Below, piece after piece: positions 56,920-64,000 of a stretch of 64,000 nucleotides of DNA. Under the pieces are notes generated by a model. The model was not told the origin of the DNA and did no database searches. It saw only the letters and a program-made list of their open reading frames with translations. This stretch comes from Arthrobacter zhangbolii (GTDB lineage Bacteria > Actinomycetota > Actinomycetes > Actinomycetales > Micrococcaceae): the NCBI RefSeq assembly GCF_022869865.1, contig NZ_CP094984.1, positions 1,302,001 to 1,366,000 on the forward strand, written 5' to 3'. Position 1 is the first letter of the stretch. The number at the start of each line of letters is the position of its first letter. Both the position numbers and the translations under genes were made by a program.

Positions 56920-58242
56920 GTGTCAGACAACGTGAACCCCCGGGGCCTTGTAGCCCAGCAGAACGATCCGTCCTTTGCCAACATCTGGCAGGAACTCAAG
57001 TGGCGGGGCCTGGTCCAGGTCTCCACCGACGAGGCGGAGCTGGAAAAGCTCCTGGCCGGGGGGCCGGTCACCTATTACTGCGGCTTTGATCCCACGGCGC
57101 CGAGCCTGCACCTGGGCAACCTGGTGCAGTTGCTGACCATGCGCCGGCTCCAGCTGGCAGGGCACCGCCCGCTCGCGCTGGTCGGCGGTTCCACCGGGCT
57201 GGTGGGGGATCCGCGCCCCACCGCCGAGCGCACCATGAACACGAAGGAAACCGTCAGCGAGTGGGTCGGTTACCTGCAGGGCCAGGTTCAGCGCTTCCTC
57301 AGCTTTGAGGGGGAGAACGCCGCCCGGATGGTGAACAACCTCGATTGGACGGCGCCCATGAGCGCCATCGACTTCCTGCGCGACGTGGGCAAGCACTTCC
57401 GCGTGGGCACCATGATCAAAAAGGAGATCGTCTCCTCGCGCCTGAACTCCGACGAAGGCATCAGCTACGCGGAGTTCAGCTACCAGGTCCTTCAGGGCAT
57501 GGACTACCTGGAACTGTTCCGCAAGTACAACTGCGTGCTTGAAACCGGCGGCTCCGATCAGTGGGGCAACCTCACCAGCGGCACCGAGCTGGTCCGCAAG
57601 GTAGAGGGGAAAACCGTCCACGCACTGGGAACTCCGCTGGTGACGAACAGCGACGGCACCAAGTTCGGCAAGAGCGAAGGCAACGCTGTCTGGCTCGACG
57701 GCGAGATGACCAGCCCGTACGCGATGTACCAGTTCTGGCTGAACACCACCGATGCCGATGTAGTTGACCGGCTGAAGGTCTTCACCTTCATGAGCCGGCA
57801 GCGGATCGAGGAGCTCGAGCGTGCCGTGGCAGAGGCACCGCACAAGCGCGAGGCCCAGCGTGCCCTTGCCTTTGACGTCACTTCCCTGATCCACGGTGTG
57901 GAGGCGACCGAAAAGGTCATTGCCGCCTCCGCCGCACTGTTCGGCCAAGGCGAAGTGAAGGACCTGGATGAGGCAACGCTGAAGGCTGCCACCGCAGAAC
58001 TGCCGGTTGCAGCCGTCCCGGCCGACGGTTTGGGAATCGTGGACCTGCTGGTTGCCAGCGGACTGTCGAAAACCAAGTCTGAAGCTCGGCGGACTGCGTC
58101 CGAAGGCGGAGCCTACGTCAACAACACCAAGGTGGCAGATGCGGATGCCGTGGTGGAGCAGAGCGAGCTCCTGCACGGTAAGTACCTGCTGCTGCGCCGT
58201 GGCAAGCGGAACCTTGCGATGGTGGAAGTCTCCGCCGTATAG
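56920..58242 (+). CDS. tyrS: Tyrosyl-tRNA synthetase
   Basis: A 440-residue class I synthetase. The HIGH-equivalent is PTAPSLHLGNLV (about residues 52-63), and the KMSKS-equivalent is KFGKSEG (about 247-253). The C-terminal S4 RNA-binding domain (about 365-435) reads VDLLVASGLSKTKSEARR ... GKRNLAMV. GTG 56920 is chosen; an in-frame GTG at 56932 is possible. The gene precedes the rRNA operon; no clear terminator separates them. Confidence 0.96.
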   Translation: MSDNVNPRGLVAQQNDPSFANIWQELKWRGLVQVSTDEAELEKLLAGGPVTYYCGFDPTAPSLHLGNLVQLLTMRRLQLAGHRPLALVGGSTGLVGDPRPTAERTMNTKETVSEWVGYLQGQVQRFLSFEGENAARMVNNLDWTAPMSAIDFLRDVGKHFRVGTMIKKEIVSSRLNSDEGISYAEFSYQVLQGMDYLELFRKYNCVLETGGSDQWGNLTSGTELVRKVEGKTVHALGTPLVTNSDGTKFGKSEGNAVWLDGEMTSPYAMYQFWLNTTDADVVDRLKVFTFMSRQRIEELERAVAEAPHKREAQRALAFDVTSLIHGVEATEKVIAASAALFGQGEVKDLDEATLKAATAELPVAAVPADGLGIVDLLVASGLSKTKSEARRTASEGGAYVNNTKVADADAVVEQSELLHGKYLLLRRGKRNLAMVEVSAV

Positions 58243-58343
58243 TTTTTAGTGCTTCCTTCGAGAAGCTCGGTTCTTTGTCCAGCCCGTTGCGGGGCCGCCT
58301 GGTGCGGTCCCGTGGCGGGTGGGACAGATCACTTCGATCCGGT

Positions 58344-58372
58344 TTGCAAGGACCGGGCGGGGTGTGTAAAGT
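58344..58372 (+). promoter_or_regulatory. rRNA promoter P1
   Basis: TTGCAA (58344-58349), 17 bases, TAAAGT (58367-58372). Confidence 0.65.
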
Positions 58373-58554
58373 AATTGAAGTCGCCGCGGCAGGGACGCTG
58401 AAAAAGCGCCCGAGCATGGCGGCCAAACCCCTTCGAAAATCAGAGTCCAACTCCCGTGCCCTTCACCGGGCCGGCGGAAAAGACTCCGGTTCACGCTGGG
58501 TCCGGAACGGCGGTACAAACGCTTTTCACGGGATTCCGACAGGAAAACCGCGAA

Positions 58555-58583
58555 TTGCAAATAGCGCCGGAATGGAATAAGAT
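58555..58583 (+). promoter_or_regulatory. rRNA promoter P2
   Basis: TTGCAA (58555-58560), 17 bases, TAAGAT (58578-58583), identical in -35 and spacing to P1. It is about 240 bases before the 16S gene. Confidence 0.7.
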
Positions 58584-58650
58584 AATAAAACATTGCAGCG
58601 AAGAAGAAAAGGAAAACATTGTTTTCCCGAGTATTTTCGGATTGCGTCTG

Positions 58651-58671
58651 TTGTTTGAGAACTCAATAGTG
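58651..58671 (+). repeat. rRNA leader element, copy 1
   Basis: TTGTTTGAGAACT followed by CAATAGTG; 19 of 21 bases match the spacer copy at 60745-60765. Such elements before actinobacterial 16S and 23S genes are linked to antitermination or processing. Confidence 0.6.
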
Positions 58672-58825
58672 TGCCAAGTTTATTGATACCAATTTATTTT
58701 GATTGGTTGAATCGACCGTGTCCGCCCACCCCGTGGGTATGGAACGGTTTTTTTAGCCGGTTTCGAATTTAGTGCAGTGCCTGGCGGCCAATTTTCCTTG
58801 GCCCCGGCATTGTGTCTGTAAAACA

Positions 58826-64000
<5,175 letters not shown>

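Larger units (their letters stand above)
58243..58825 (+). promoter_or_regulatory. rRNA operon promoter and leader region
   Basis: These 583 bases hold no gene. They contain two promoters of the same design (58344 and 58555), an AT-rich leader, and TTGTTTGAGAACT at 58651, an element found again in the 16S-23S spacer (60745). From about 58550 the base composition falls sharply in GC compared with the coding regions. Confidence 0.75.

Noticed and set aside
54654-57071. An 805-codon open frame on the minus strand, opposite helD and tyrS
   Set aside because: It is a by-product of high-GC third-position bias opposite real genes; it has no recognisable domain, no ribosome-binding site and covers two well-supported genes.

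Overview
The window looks like a chromosomal segment of a high-GC actinobacterium of the family Micrococcaceae, Arthrobacter-like. The 16S rRNA text, the RecA, LexA, IF3 and L20 sequences, the actinobacterial insertion in 23S rRNA, the argCJBDFRGH order and PriA in place of a plain HisA all fit. The genus is inferred by eye, without a database comparison. Almost everything is core chromosome; there is no prophage, transposase, CRISPR array or tRNA gene.

Layout. 1-6.7 kb: end of dapA, RNase J, ftsK, pgsA, a cinA-type amidase and a ClgR-like regulator. 6.8-8.8 kb: a MarR regulator with a repeat-rich N-terminus, a beta-propeller gene broken at a run of ten Gs, and a DUF3046 gene. 9-16 kb: recA-recX, two related secreted muralytic-type proteins, miaB-miaA-dapF. 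17-23 kb: a small-molecule/RNA methyltransferase, hflX, dinG, and lexA divergent from a LysM membrane protein. 23-29 kb: hisC-hisB-hisH, a 52-residue membrane protein, priA, an SseB-family gene, an MFS transporter. 29-33 kb: infC-rpmI-rplT with an AUU start on infC and a structured leader, then an rRNA/tRNA methyltransferase. 33-36 kb: MFS exporter, Nudix hydrolase, radical SAM protein under an SOS box, and a small HExxH protein. 36-40 kb: pheST. 41-50 kb: the complete arginine operon behind tandem ARG-box-like repeats. 50-58 kb: PdxH-like oxidase, SRPBCC protein, 3-methyladenine glycosylase, aldo/keto reductase, apt, HelD-like motor and tyrS. 58-64 kb: twin-promoter rRNA operon with complete 16S, a spacer without tRNAs and a 23S gene cut by the window end.

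Two regulatory themes run through the window. First, DNA damage: recA carries both a LexA box and a LexA-independent (RecA-NDp/PafBC type) promoter, the lexA/LysM divergent region has two LexA boxes, and the radical SAM gene has a nearly perfect LexA box on top of its promoter. Second, leaderless transcription: at least a dozen genes have a TANNNT hexamer 5-8 bases before an ATG or GTG with no Shine-Dalgarno room. The translation genes add a third point: both IF3 and L20 carry long low-complexity C-terminal extensions. I did not find a clearly new multi-gene defence or metabolic system; the best leads are the SOS-box radical SAM gene, the poly-G frameshifted propeller gene, the hidden small membrane protein in the his operon and the extended IF3/L20 pair.
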